From assembly GCA_030638405.1 (NCBI GenBank), contig DAOWER010000244.1:1-13221 (forward strand): a stretch of 13,221 bases of DNA, given 5' to 3'. The notes under the pieces were generated by a model, which ran no database searches, was not told the DNA's origin, and worked only from the letters and a program-made list of their open reading frames with translations. This document shows positions 1 through 6,760 of the stretch, in pieces; the stretch's first letter is position 1; the number at the start of each line of letters is the position of its first letter. This stretch comes from Candidatus Eiseniibacteriota bacterium. Lineage in GTDB: Bacteria > Joyebacterota > Joyebacteria > Joyebacterales > Joyebacteraceae. The position numbers and the translations under genes were made by a program.

Positions 1-506
1 CCCTTCTCCTTCTTGCACGCCTCGAGAAGGACATGGAACTCCTCCGAGGGAAGCCCCATGACGACGTCGGCGTACATCTGGATGAGCCGGCGGTAGCTGT
101 CGTAGACGAGGCGCTCGTTACCCGTCTTCGCGATGATGCTGGCCGCCGTCACGTCGTTCATGCCGATATTGAGCACGCTGTCCATCATTCCCGGCATCGA
201 CACCCGCGCGCCCGAGCGCACCGAGAACAGCAGCGGACTGACGGAGCCACCGAACCCCCTCCGCATCTCACTCTCCACCTTCGCGATGGCGTCGCCGACC
301 TCCTCTTCCATCCCCTCGGGGAACCGCGCATTGTGGTTCATGTAGTACGTGCACACGCGCGTGGAAATCGTGAATCCCGCGGGCACCGGCACGCCGAGGT
401 TGGTCATCTCGGCGAGGTTGGCGCCCTTGCCGCCAAGGATGGCCTTCATCTCCCCGCGGCCGTCGGCCTTCCCGCCGCCGAAATTGTATACGTGTCTCTG
501 TGGCAT
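1..506 (-). CDS. ppdK: Pyruvate, phosphate dikinase, N-terminal part (runs off the window)
   Basis: Pyruvate, phosphate dikinase interconverts pyruvate + ATP + Pi and PEP + AMP + PPi in the cytoplasm. Only the first 168 codons are present; the 3' end lies beyond base 1. The product begins MPQRHVYNFGGGKADG and shows family hallmarks of the ATP-grasp nucleotide-binding domain: GGKGANLAEM near residues 25-34, VPVPAGFTIST near 39-49, SVRSGARVSMPGMMDSVLN near 94-112, and YDSYRRLIQMYADVVMG near 131-147. The ATG at 506 follows an AAGGAG ribosome-binding site about nine bases upstream. The gene has its own candidate promoter at 610-638, so it is probably a separate transcription unit from the polysaccharide genes and marks the locus boundary. 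The family identification is very secure. Confidence 0.96.
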   Translation of the reverse strand, partial: MPQRHVYNFGGGKADGRGEMKAILGGKGANLAEMTNLGVPVPAGFTISTRVCTYYMNHNARFPEGMEEEVGDAIAKVESEMRRGFGGSVSPLLFSVRSGARVSMPGMMDSVLNIGMNDVTAASIIAKTGNERLVYDSYRRLIQMYADVVMGLPSEEFHVLLEACKKEK

Positions 507-609
507 CGGTTGCTCCTTGCGCCTGTCTGTTGGCGCCGTCGCGCCGTCGCGTGCCGACTCGGCTCGCGGGTGGCTCCCGCTCGGTTCTCTTCTGATTCCC
601 AAACGGACC

Positions 610-638
610 AATATATCATCAGCGGGTCGCTGAGGCAA
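610..638 (-). promoter_or_regulatory. Candidate sigma-70 promoter for ppdK
   Basis: On the minus strand TTGCCT (633-638) and TATATT (610-615) are separated by exactly 17 bases, about 105 bases upstream of the ppdK start. The hexamers match the consensus at 4/6 and 5/6 positions. The AT-rich -10 stands out in a GC-rich region. This is inference from sequence only. Confidence 0.5.
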
Positions 639-649
639 TCACGACCCGC
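622..649. repeat. Perfect 8-bp inverted repeat over the ppdK -35 region
   Basis: GCGGGTCG (622-629) and CGACCCGC (642-649) are exact reverse complements separated by 12 bases. The loop contains the -35 hexamer of the candidate ppdK promoter. It could be an operator or an RNA hairpin after the upstream transferase gene. No T-run follows it on the minus strand, so a classical intrinsic terminator is unlikely. Confidence 0.5.
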
Positions 650-714
650 CGCACACTTGCTGTTCTGGGTCTCGACAGGGGTTTCTAGGAGGGACTCGTC
701 GAGGGCGTTGAGGT

Positions 715-734
715 CGTCGGGGTGCAATCCGACG
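715..734 (-). other. Weak hairpin just after the WecA-like gene
   Basis: CGTCGG (715-720) and CCGACG (729-734) form a 6-bp stem with an 8-nt loop about 20 bases past the TAG stop of the WecA-like gene. No T-tract follows, so intrinsic termination is doubtful. Nothing else was recognised in the 507-753 intergenic stretch apart from the promoter and the inverted repeat near 610-649. Confidence 0.25.
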
Positions 735-753
735 CCCCCGGACGTTTCGCACG

Positions 754-2070
754 CTAGAAGGGCAGCTTGCCGGCCTTGTCCCCGGCTGGAGGCTCGTGAC
801 CGTCCCGGAAGGGCTCGCCGAGCTTTCCAGCACCAGGAGCGGTCTCGCGGTGATCCGCGGTGGCAGCCGCGCACGCGGCTACCTCATCGCGCACCATCCG
901 ACGATAGAGAGCCTCTCTCCGTATCTGGGCGACCACTATCTCGCGGAGCGACGCGCTCCTCTCCGGCTCGTCGGCATCGAGCGCTCCCACCAGATAGAGC
1001 ATCTCATCCTTCAGGTCGCTCTGAAGCGTCCTGAGGTTCTTCCGCCGCTGCTCCATGATCAAGTTGGCAACGCCGATGGCCACGACGTAGCTGCCGAGCA
1101 GGTAGATGATCCCGTAGGGCGCAACGAGACCGAGCATCTGCCAGCCGAAGAAGACGGTGACACCCCACAGCAGGATCACGGCCGCCTTCGGGTTGAGCCC
1201 GAAGCGGATGAGGCGGTGGTGGATGTGAGACTGGTCCGGAGTCATCACTCCCCCGTGCGACCGGCTTCGGCGGATGATGGTCGTCACCACATCGAACGCC
1301 GGCACGACCATGCACGCGCCGACGACGAGCACGGCGTTGCTGGCCAGGTCGCCCCGCCCACCGATGACGGTCCCTCCCGCCAGGAAGAACCCGAGACCCA
1401 TGCTCCCCGCGTCACCGAGGTAGACGTTGCCCTCGCGGAAGTTGTGGACGAGGAATCCGACCCCGCTGCCGAAGATGCCCGCTATCATCATGTACAGCAG
1501 GGGGTTGTTGTTCATGAGACCAACGACGAAGAGGCCCGACGCGGCGATGACGGCTATCCCACCCGCTAGTCCGTCCAAGCCGTCGATGAGATTGAAGGCG
1601 TTCATGAAGCCGACGATCCAGAAGACCGTGATCGGGTAGCTGAGCCATCCGAGTTCGATGGCCGGGCCGAAGAAGAAATGGATCCTCTCGAGTGCGACGC
1701 CACTCGCGACCATTGCGGTGGCCACGGCAATCTGCACGGTGAGCTTCACGCCGGGCTTGAGATTGATGCGGTCGTCCAACATGCCGAGGATGACGATGAC
1801 GGTCCCACCGACGAGAAGCGCCGAGAGCCTGAACGCCACGTTGGGGGACACGTAGCTGTAGAACCTGAGCGCGAATAGCAGCGATGCGGCAGTGGTGAGG
1901 AATATGACGATGCCGCCGGTAGTGGGAACCGGCCTGGCGCGAGTGCGGCGCGAGCTTGGAAGGTCCACGAGGCCCACCTTCAGCCCGAGCCTGGCGATCG
2001 GCCTCATGAGCAGCCACGACAGCGTCGCGGCTGAGCCCAGTATGACGAGTGACCAGCTGACCAGGTCCAC
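754..2070 (-). CDS. WecA/TagO/MraY-family polyprenyl-phosphate sugar-1-phosphate transferase
   Basis: This is an integral membrane enzyme that moves a HexNAc-1-phosphate (typically GlcNAc-1-P) from a UDP-sugar to undecaprenyl phosphate, the first step of O-antigen, teichoic acid or exopolysaccharide assembly. The 438-residue product has about ten hydrophobic segments. It shows the family motifs in order: MLDDRINLKPG with the Asp pair at 99-100, NAFNLIDGLDGLAGG at 157-171, GDAGSMGLGF at 219-228, and HIHHR at 282-286. It starts at GTG (2070) behind GAGGT; the frame is closed shortly upstream by a TAG. After the last membrane segment (about residue 335) a charged, poorly conserved tail of roughly 100 residues follows, which is longer than usual. 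It ends in TAG. A separate promoter is plausible at 2125-2152. The sugar specificity cannot be read from the sequence. Confidence 0.93.
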   Translation of the reverse strand: MDLVSWSLVILGSAATLSWLLMRPIARLGLKVGLVDLPSSRRTRARPVPTTGGIVIFLTTAASLLFALRFYSYVSPNVAFRLSALLVGGTVIVILGMLDDRINLKPGVKLTVQIAVATAMVASGVALERIHFFFGPAIELGWLSYPITVFWIVGFMNAFNLIDGLDGLAGGIAVIAASGLFVVGLMNNNPLLYMMIAGIFGSGVGFLVHNFREGNVYLGDAGSMGLGFFLAGGTVIGGRGDLASNAVLVVGACMVVPAFDVVTTIIRRSRSHGGVMTPDQSHIHHRLIRFGLNPKAAVILLWGVTVFFGWQMLGLVAPYGIIYLLGSYVVAIGVANLIMEQRRKNLRTLQSDLKDEMLYLVGALDADEPERSASLREIVVAQIRREALYRRMVRDEVAACAAATADHRETAPGAGKLGEPFRDGHEPPAGDKAGKLPF

Positions 2071-2124
2071 GGCTACCTCATTTTCCCACAGCTACGCGCA
2101 TTCCTTTCGCCAATCCGTATACGC

Positions 2125-2152
2125 AATATAGCATCAATCACGGGCGAACCAA
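2125..2152 (-). promoter_or_regulatory. Candidate promoter for the WecA-like gene
   Basis: Minus-strand TTGGTT (2147-2152) and TATATT (2125-2130) are 16 bases apart, inside an AT-rich patch about 55 bases before the GTG start. The -10 is good (5/6) and the -35 is weak (3/6). It suggests the transferase can be transcribed independently of the epimerase-like gene upstream. Confidence 0.4.
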
Positions 2153-2179
2153 ATATGCAGTTTGTCATGAATCGCCTGT

Positions 2180-2235
2180 CGCCCGAGGTCCCGCTCCATG
2201 TTACTGGGCCCCGACATTCGCCCGAGGTCCCGCTC
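2180..2235. repeat. 17-bp direct repeat pair in the intergenic region
   Basis: CGCCCGAGGTCCCGCTC occurs at 2180-2196 and again at 2219-2235, with a 39-bp period. Both copies lie between the stop of the epimerase-like gene (2241) and the promoter patch of the WecA-like gene. The spacer between the copies is not repeated. It could be a short duplication or a pair of protein-binding sites. Confidence 0.7.
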
Positions 2236-2240
2236 GAGCG

Positions 2241-3170
2241 TCACCGAGACCCGGCATCGACCAGCGCCGCGCGTGCCCGCTCGAGCTTCGCCCTCGCCCT
2301 CTTGCGCGAGTCCTGCGCGTAGTCTCTCCATCGCGCTCCGGCCTCCGCGAACCCGGCAAAGCCGGTCATCCTGGCGAGCACGTCCATCACAAGGACGTGA
2401 GTCCCGTGACGCCCCGCGCTCGCCGGGCGCCGACGTTGTCCTTCCAGGTGCGCGCAGGTCCAGTAACCCAGGTCGAAGCGGTCGAGCACGAAGAGCAATC
2501 CGTCCACGCAGCGGTTGAGGAGGATCCGCGCTCCCGGGTCCTCTTCGACACTCAGGTAGTCGTGCATCGCCCAGATGCTTCTGGCGTGACTCGCCAGTGC
2601 CATCCGTGGCGCGCTGGGAAGGGGATACTCCTCGATGAAAGCGAGCGATGCAACGACGCCCGCGTCACCGGCCTCGCCGATCTCGCGCAGGAATCCGCCG
2701 TCATCGACGCTCGCGTAGAACGCGCCCATGGCCCGCTTGGCCGCCACGAGGGCCCCCTTCTGGTGCAGGAGAGATGCGGCGCGCACGAGGACGGAGATGC
2801 ACTCGGCGTGCGCCGAGGCAGAGAACCACCCCTGCGGCAGGTCGCCCCGAAAGGCCCTGGGAACCTCGGGCATCGACCATCCGCCGAAGCTGCCCGGCAG
2901 GACCTCCATGCTGTCGATGAGCCTGCGCGACAGGAGTTCGAAGCGGTCTCTTCGTGCGGCGTTTCCGTTCTCGAGGTAGAGTTCGAGGTTGCCTAGCGCG
3001 GTGCGCGCCGCGAGAGGAGGCGAGCACACCAGGGCGCCCCCCTTCACCCGGACGGCCGGCACGCCTTTCTCGTCACACTCGGCCACAGACTCGGCAAGAC
3101 CCGAGTAGTCGAAGTAGTACCCGCGCGGTGACGAGAGATCGATGTGCCTGCCGAGCGTCTCCGCGGCCAT
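2241..3170 (-). CDS. D-glucuronyl C5-epimerase C-terminal domain protein
   Basis: The 309-residue product resembles the alpha/alpha-barrel C-terminal domain of D-glucuronyl C5-epimerases, which convert glucuronate to iduronate within heparosan-like chains. Supporting blocks are GYYFDYS (17-23), PPLAARTALGNLELYL (51-66), WSMPEVPRAFRGDLPQGWFS with SAHAECISVLVRA (98-131), FIEEYP (178-183), and DLGYW followed by RHGTH (233-237, 254-258). The ATG at 3170 has GGAGG nine bases upstream; no other start is available in frame. From a remembered alignment with human GLCE, the first catalytic Tyr (EEYP) is kept as Y182, but the other two positions appear to be A240 and R254, and the usual LNG after EEYP is absent. 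The protein may therefore be inactive or have a different substrate. No signal peptide is visible, so a cytoplasmic site is likely. It follows the aminotransferase gene by 49 bases and probably shares its transcript. Confidence 0.78.
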   Translation of the reverse strand: MAAETLGRHIDLSSPRGYYFDYSGLAESVAECDEKGVPAVRVKGGALVCSPPLAARTALGNLELYLENGNAARRDRFELLSRRLIDSMEVLPGSFGGWSMPEVPRAFRGDLPQGWFSASAHAECISVLVRAASLLHQKGALVAAKRAMGAFYASVDDGGFLREIGEAGDAGVVASLAFIEEYPLPSAPRMALASHARSIWAMHDYLSVEEDPGARILLNRCVDGLLFVLDRFDLGYWTCAHLEGQRRRPASAGRHGTHVLVMDVLARMTGFAGFAEAGARWRDYAQDSRKRARAKLERARAALVDAGSR

Positions 3171-3219
3171 CTCCTGCGTCCTCCATGAGCGGTGCTCCGC
3201 TCCGTAGTTACGACGCTCT

Positions 3220-4329
3220 TCAGGCGCTGCCGCCCACGAACTCGAGCACCGTGTCCGCCACGCGCGCTTTCTCTTCGTCGGTGAGAAGTGAGAACACCGG
3301 GATCGAGATGGTCTCGCGCGCCGCCTTCTCGGCCTCGGGAAGATCCCCCTCGCCGTAGCCGAGCGTGCGAAAGCACTCCTGCAGGTGGAGAGGGACGGGG
3401 TAGTAGAGAGCGCAGCCGATGCCGTTCCCCCTCAGGTGAGCGAGAAGCCCGTCGCGGTCGGGAACCCGGATGATGCACTGGTTGTATATGTGCCGGCTCC
3501 ACTCCTCGCGCCAGGGCGCGGTCACCTGCGTTCCCTCGAACCTCGAGACGTAGTAGTCCGCGTTGGCTGACCTGCCGTCGCTCCACGCGTCCAGGTGCCT
3601 GAGCTTCACGCTCAAGATCGCTGCCTGGAGCGCGTCGAGCCTGCTGTTGGTCCCGATGGTCCAGTGGTGGTAGGCCTCGGTCTGTCCGTGCTCCCGCAGA
3701 CTCACCAGAAGGTCGGCCCGCTCGTCGCTGTCGGTCGTTATCATCCCGCCGTCGCCGTAGCCGCCGAGGTTCTTGCTGGGGAAGAAGCTGAAGCAGCCCG
3801 CCGCGCCCAGCGAGCCGGCCCGACGGCCTCTATACTCCGATCCTATCGCCTGCGCCGCGTCCTCGACCACGGCGATGCCGCGTCTGTCCGCCACCTCCCG
3901 GATGGGGTCCATGTCGGCGCACTGGCCGTAGAGGTGAACGGGCATGATGGCCTTCGTCTTATCCGTGATGGCCGCCTCGATCTTCGATGGGGCGATGTTG
4001 TACGTTCGCGGGTCGATGTCGACGAAGACGGGGACGGCGCCGATTCTCGTTACGGCGCCCGCTGTCGCGAAGAACGTGTACGGGGTCGTGATCACCTCGT
4101 CGTCTCGCCCCACGCCCACCGCCATGAGCGCCAGGAGAATGGCGTCGGTACCGGACGCCACGCCGACCGCGCGCTTCGTGCCGCAGTAGTCCGCTATCTG
4201 CTCCTCGAACGCCGCAACCTTCGGCCCGAGCTTGAATCCCTGGGACTCGACGACCTCGGCAATTGCCTCGTTAATCTCATCCTTGATGGTCTGGTACTGC
4301 CTCTTCAGGTCCAGCAGAGGTACGTTCAT
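3220..4329 (-). CDS. DegT/DnrJ/EryC1/StrS-family PLP-dependent sugar aminotransferase
   Basis: This enzyme family transfers an amino group from glutamate to a keto-sugar nucleotide, making amino sugars for surface polysaccharides. The 369-residue product begins MNVPLLDLKRQY, as is typical. It contains VGVASGTDAILLAL (55-68), TTPYTFFATAGAV (81-93), DIDPRTYNI (104-112), VEDAAQAIGSEY (155-166) and the PLP-lysine block FFPSKNLGGYGDGG with the Schiff-base Lys at about 186. An in-frame ATG exists 69 bases upstream, but the residues it adds are unlike the family; the ATG at 4329, preceded by CAGGTGAG, fits better. The PSKNLG(G/A)YGDGG form resembles WbpE-type 3-aminotransferases acting on UDP-3-keto-GlcNAcA, and the neighbouring 2-epimerase fits that pathway. 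4-Aminotransferases of dTDP-sugars remain possible. Confidence 0.93.
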   Translation of the reverse strand: MNVPLLDLKRQYQTIKDEINEAIAEVVESQGFKLGPKVAAFEEQIADYCGTKRAVGVASGTDAILLALMAVGVGRDDEVITTPYTFFATAGAVTRIGAVPVFVDIDPRTYNIAPSKIEAAITDKTKAIMPVHLYGQCADMDPIREVADRRGIAVVEDAAQAIGSEYRGRRAGSLGAAGCFSFFPSKNLGGYGDGGMITTDSDERADLLVSLREHGQTEAYHHWTIGTNSRLDALQAAILSVKLRHLDAWSDGRSANADYYVSRFEGTQVTAPWREEWSRHIYNQCIIRVPDRDGLLAHLRGNGIGCALYYPVPLHLQECFRTLGYGEGDLPEAEKAARETISIPVFSLLTDEEKARVADTVLEFVGGSA

Positions 4330-4420
4330 ACTCACCTGCTTCCCGTTCGTTGTGCGTGAGGGGCCGTGTCGCGGCTCGACCCGTCCGGGAACCCTCACCG
4401 GCGCGGGAATCGTCCCCGGT

Positions 4421-5524
4421 TCACGACCGTTGACCGTACTCCCAAATGATACCCGCTATCCGTTCGGACGCGTGTCCGTCCCACAACTCGGGCAGACGTC
4501 CGGAGGGCTTCTTCTCTTCATCGAGTATTCCCGTGGCGGCCTCCGTGATGGCGTCGGGGCTCGTGCCGACGAGTTTGTTCGTTCCTTCTGTTATGGTCGT
4601 GGGGCGCTCCGTGTTGGGCCTCAGGGTCAGGCAAGGAACGCCCAGTACCGTTGTCTCCTCCTGAACGCCACCCGAATCCGTCATGACGAGCCCGGCACGC
4701 GCCTCGAGTTCGATGAAGTCGAGGTAGCCGAGCGGCCCCGTCATAATCAGACCCGATATCGCCTCCGCGCGTTCCAGCAGTCCGGCCTCGGTGAGCGTCT
4801 TCCTGCTGCGCGGATGCATCGGGTACACGATCGGTACTCGGCCGGCGATCTCGGCGAACGCGTCCAGCATGCCGGAGAACGCCTCCCGCGTGTCGACGTT
4901 GCGCGGCCTGTGCAACGTCAGGACCGCGTACTCGCCGCTGGCGACACCCAGCCGCTCCAGAATGTCAGACCGCGCCGCCTTGTCACGGAACCTGAACAGC
5001 GTATCGACCATGACGTTGCCGACGAAGTGGATGGCCTCGGTGGGTCTCCCCTCCTTCAGGAGGTTCTCGTCGGCGTCGCGAGAGGGCGTGAAGAGAAGCG
5101 ACGACAGCCTGTCGGTCACAAGCCGGTTGATCTCCTCCGGCATCTCCCAGTCGAAGCTCCTCAGGCCCGCCTCGACGTGCGCTACCGGGATCCCGCGCTT
5201 CACCGCTGTCAGCGAGCAGGCTGCCGTCGAATTGACGTCACCCACGACAACGACCATGTCGGTCGCCACCTCGTCCAGGAACGCGTCGAACCTCGTCATC
5301 ACACCGGCCGTCTGGACGGCGTGCGAGCCTGAGCCGACGCCAAGGTTTCGCTCAGGCTCCGCGATCTCCAGGTCCCTGAAGAACGCGGCCGACATCTCGT
5401 CGTCGTAATGCTGACCCGTGTGGACCACGAGCACGTCAGTGCCGTCTCGTCCGCACAGCGCCCGCCTCAAAGGCGCTATCTTGACGAAGTTAGGCCGCGC
5501 GCCAGCTATCAGCACAACTCGCAT
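4421..5524 (-). CDS. wecB: Non-hydrolysing UDP-N-acetylglucosamine 2-epimerase (WecB/WbpI family)
   Basis: The enzyme interconverts UDP-GlcNAc and UDP-ManNAc (or the diacetamido-uronate analogue in the WbpI subgroup) in the cytoplasm. The 367-residue product has the usual length and motifs: GARPNFVKIAPL (8-19), HTGQHYDDEM (35-44), VVVGDVNST (92-100), HVEAGLRSFDWEMPEE (116-131), LHRPRNVD (204-211), MTDSGGVQEE (281-290) and LRPNTERP (301-308). Expected catalytic acids and His are present (about D96, E118, E131, H205). The ATG at 5524 behind GGGGGA gives the canonical MRVVLIAGARPN start; a start 54 bases upstream would add a non-family extension. It is the first gene of the left minus-strand block, 91 bases before the aminotransferase gene. 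A WecB versus WbpI substrate cannot be decided here. Confidence 0.94.
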   Translation of the reverse strand: MRVVLIAGARPNFVKIAPLRRALCGRDGTDVLVVHTGQHYDDEMSAAFFRDLEIAEPERNLGVGSGSHAVQTAGVMTRFDAFLDEVATDMVVVVGDVNSTAACSLTAVKRGIPVAHVEAGLRSFDWEMPEEINRLVTDRLSSLLFTPSRDADENLLKEGRPTEAIHFVGNVMVDTLFRFRDKAARSDILERLGVASGEYAVLTLHRPRNVDTREAFSGMLDAFAEIAGRVPIVYPMHPRSRKTLTEAGLLERAEAISGLIMTGPLGYLDFIELEARAGLVMTDSGGVQEETTVLGVPCLTLRPNTERPTTITEGTNKLVGTSPDAITEAATGILDEEKKPSGRLPELWDGHASERIAGIIWEYGQRS

Positions 5525-5567
5525 AGCCAAATCCCCCAGAACGCCCCTCCACGTCCACAAAACTCCT

Positions 5568-5597
5568 ATTTTAAGCACCTATCGCCCTGCTCCGCAA
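5568..5597 (-). promoter_or_regulatory. Candidate promoter for the 2-epimerase transcription unit
   Basis: Minus-strand TTGCGG (5592-5597) and TAAAAT (5568-5573) are 18 bases apart, about 45 bases before the 2-epimerase start. The -10 is strong (5/6) and the -35 is weak. It lies back to back with the stronger plus-strand promoter in the same divergent intergenic region (5525-5709). Confidence 0.35.
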
Positions 5598-5630
5598 CCG
5601 CATTCGCACGCCGCCAGGACGGCTCCTCCA

Positions 5631-5659
5631 TTGACATGAGACTCCAATCGGAGTATTAT
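5631..5659 (+). promoter_or_regulatory. Strong sigma-70-type promoter for the PiT-family permease
   Basis: TTGACA (5631-5636) is a perfect -35. TATTAT (5654-5659) is a 5/6 -10 at the ideal 17-base spacing. The ATG of the permease lies about 45 bases downstream of the predicted start point. This is the clearest promoter in the window. Confidence 0.75.
5641..5654. promoter_or_regulatory. Operator-like inverted repeat between -35 and -10
   Basis: ACTCC (5641-5645) and GGAGT (5650-5654) are exact inverted arms around AATC, filling the promoter spacer and touching the first base of the -10. A repressor bound here would block polymerase. The arms are short, so chance occurrence cannot be excluded. 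Confidence 0.4.
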
Positions 5660-5709
5660 TAGAGTGCTCTGGCGCGCCTTATGCACACGGCCTCAGCGAG
5701 GAGGAAGCC

Positions 5710-6750
5710 ATGTTCTCGCCGATGTTCTCGGTCCTGCTGATCCCCTTCCTGGCCGCGATGTTCCTGGCCATCAACATGGGCGCAAGCGGAACCGCTCCTT
5801 CGTTTTCGGCCGCCTACGGGGCCAACCTCATACGCCGCGAACGCATCGCAGGCGTGTTCGGGATCTTCGTCCTCGCGGGCGCTCTCATCGCGGGCAAGAA
5901 GGTTGCCATGACCATCAGCCGGGGCATCCTCCCCGAGGACGTCATGGGACTTACGCTGACGACTATCGTCCTCGTGTCGGTCGCGCTGTCCCTGCTGATG
6001 GCCAACCTGCTCAAGGTCCCGCAGTCGACGAGCCAGGCGACCATCGCCGCCCTTGTAGGACCGGCAGTCTACTACGACATCCTCAAGGCTCACAGGCTTC
6101 TGTTTGAGGTCATCCCCACGTGGCTCATATTGCCGGTCGTATCGTTCCTCCTGACGCTCGCGATAGGGAAGCTCATCTACACTCCACTCAACAAACGAAT
6201 GACGAGCGGGTTCTCACGGGTCGCCGGCCACCCGTTTCTCAAGATCGCTGTCCTCGCGGCGTCGTGCTACGTGGCGTTCGCCATTGGCTCGAACAACGTG
6301 GCGAACGCGGCCGGCCCGATCGTTGCCATGGCCATGAAGAGCATGGGGACGACCACCGAGGCGACGGCTCTCATGATCATGATATTCGCCACGCTTCTCG
6401 TTGCCCCCTGCTTCGCGATAGGAAGCTCGATCATGGGATCGAGGGTGGTCGAGACGACCGGCCGTGAGATCGTCGAGTTCGGTCCGCTCGGAGCCGTCCT
6501 CGTGGCAGTCGTAACCGCGACGCTCCTGCTGGTCGCGTCGGTGTCCCGAGGCATCCCGACGTCGCTTGTCCAGATGAACACGGCCTCGATCATGGCACTG
6601 GGCGTGACGAAGGAAGGGTGGCGGTTCGTTGCGTCGCGGACGTCGGTCCGCAAACTGCTGGTCATCTGGATAGTCTCGCCGCTCATGGCTCTGGGAATCT
6701 CATTCGGCCTGACCGCCCTGGCGGAGGCGCTCGGACTCATGGCCCCGTAG
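5710..6750 (+). CDS. PiT-family inorganic anion permease (phosphate or, more likely, sulfate, CysP-like)
   Basis: This is a polytopic membrane carrier of the PiT/PHO4 superfamily, 346 residues with about ten hydrophobic segments. The internal duplication of the family is visible. The first half carries AINMGASGTAPSF (20-32) and PQSTSQATIAALVG (104-117); the second carries AIGSNNVANAAGP (191-203) and GIPTSLVQMN (281-290). Phosphate carriers normally have an acidic residue (ND or HD) in both half-signatures. Here the first is NMGASG and the second SNN. As far as I remember, the NxGASG form matches the Bacillus sulfate permease CysP, so sulfate is a reasonable alternative substrate. The start ATG has GAGGAGG seven bases upstream. 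It is the only plus-strand gene, separating two minus-strand blocks, and converges on the lyase gene with 9 bases between stops. The family is secure; the substrate is not. Confidence 0.88.
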   Translation: MFSPMFSVLLIPFLAAMFLAINMGASGTAPSFSAAYGANLIRRERIAGVFGIFVLAGALIAGKKVAMTISRGILPEDVMGLTLTTIVLVSVALSLLMANLLKVPQSTSQATIAALVGPAVYYDILKAHRLLFEVIPTWLILPVVSFLLTLAIGKLIYTPLNKRMTSGFSRVAGHPFLKIAVLAASCYVAFAIGSNNVANAAGPIVAMAMKSMGTTTEATALMIMIFATLLVAPCFAIGSSIMGSRVVETTGREIVEFGPLGAVLVAVVTATLLLVASVSRGIPTSLVQMNTASIMALGVTKEGWRFVASRTSVRKLLVIWIVSPLMALGISFGLTALAEALGLMAP

Positions 6751-6760
6751 TCGCGCGACT
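6749..6760. repeat. 12-bp perfect palindrome joining two convergent stop codons
   Basis: AGTCGCGCGACT is its own reverse complement. It covers the last two bases of the permease TAG and the last base of the lyase TGA. A weak bidirectional hairpin is possible, but there is no flanking T-tract on either strand. Confidence 0.5.

Noticed and set aside
715..734. Rho-independent terminator after the WecA-like gene
   Set aside because: The stem is only 6 bp and there is no T-run after it on the minus strand.
33..1034. Plus-strand open frame of 333 codons over ppdK and the WecA-like gene end
   Set aside because: The product is low-complexity and Arg/His-rich and spans two well-supported minus-strand genes and the gap between them.
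2134..2331. Small minus-strand frame of 65 codons over the direct repeats
   Set aside because: It overlaps the 3' end of the epimerase-like gene in another frame, and its repeated ERDLGR residues merely reflect the 17-bp DNA repeat.
4232..5332. Plus-strand open frame of 366 codons opposite the 2-epimerase
   Set aside because: It is the mirror of a strongly conserved gene; the composition is Arg/Gly/Val-rich with no recognisable family.
5631..5659. MerR-type regulated promoter
   Set aside because: MerR-family promoters have an unusual 19-20 bp spacer; here the spacing is the normal 17 bp, so a simple repressor site is more plausible.
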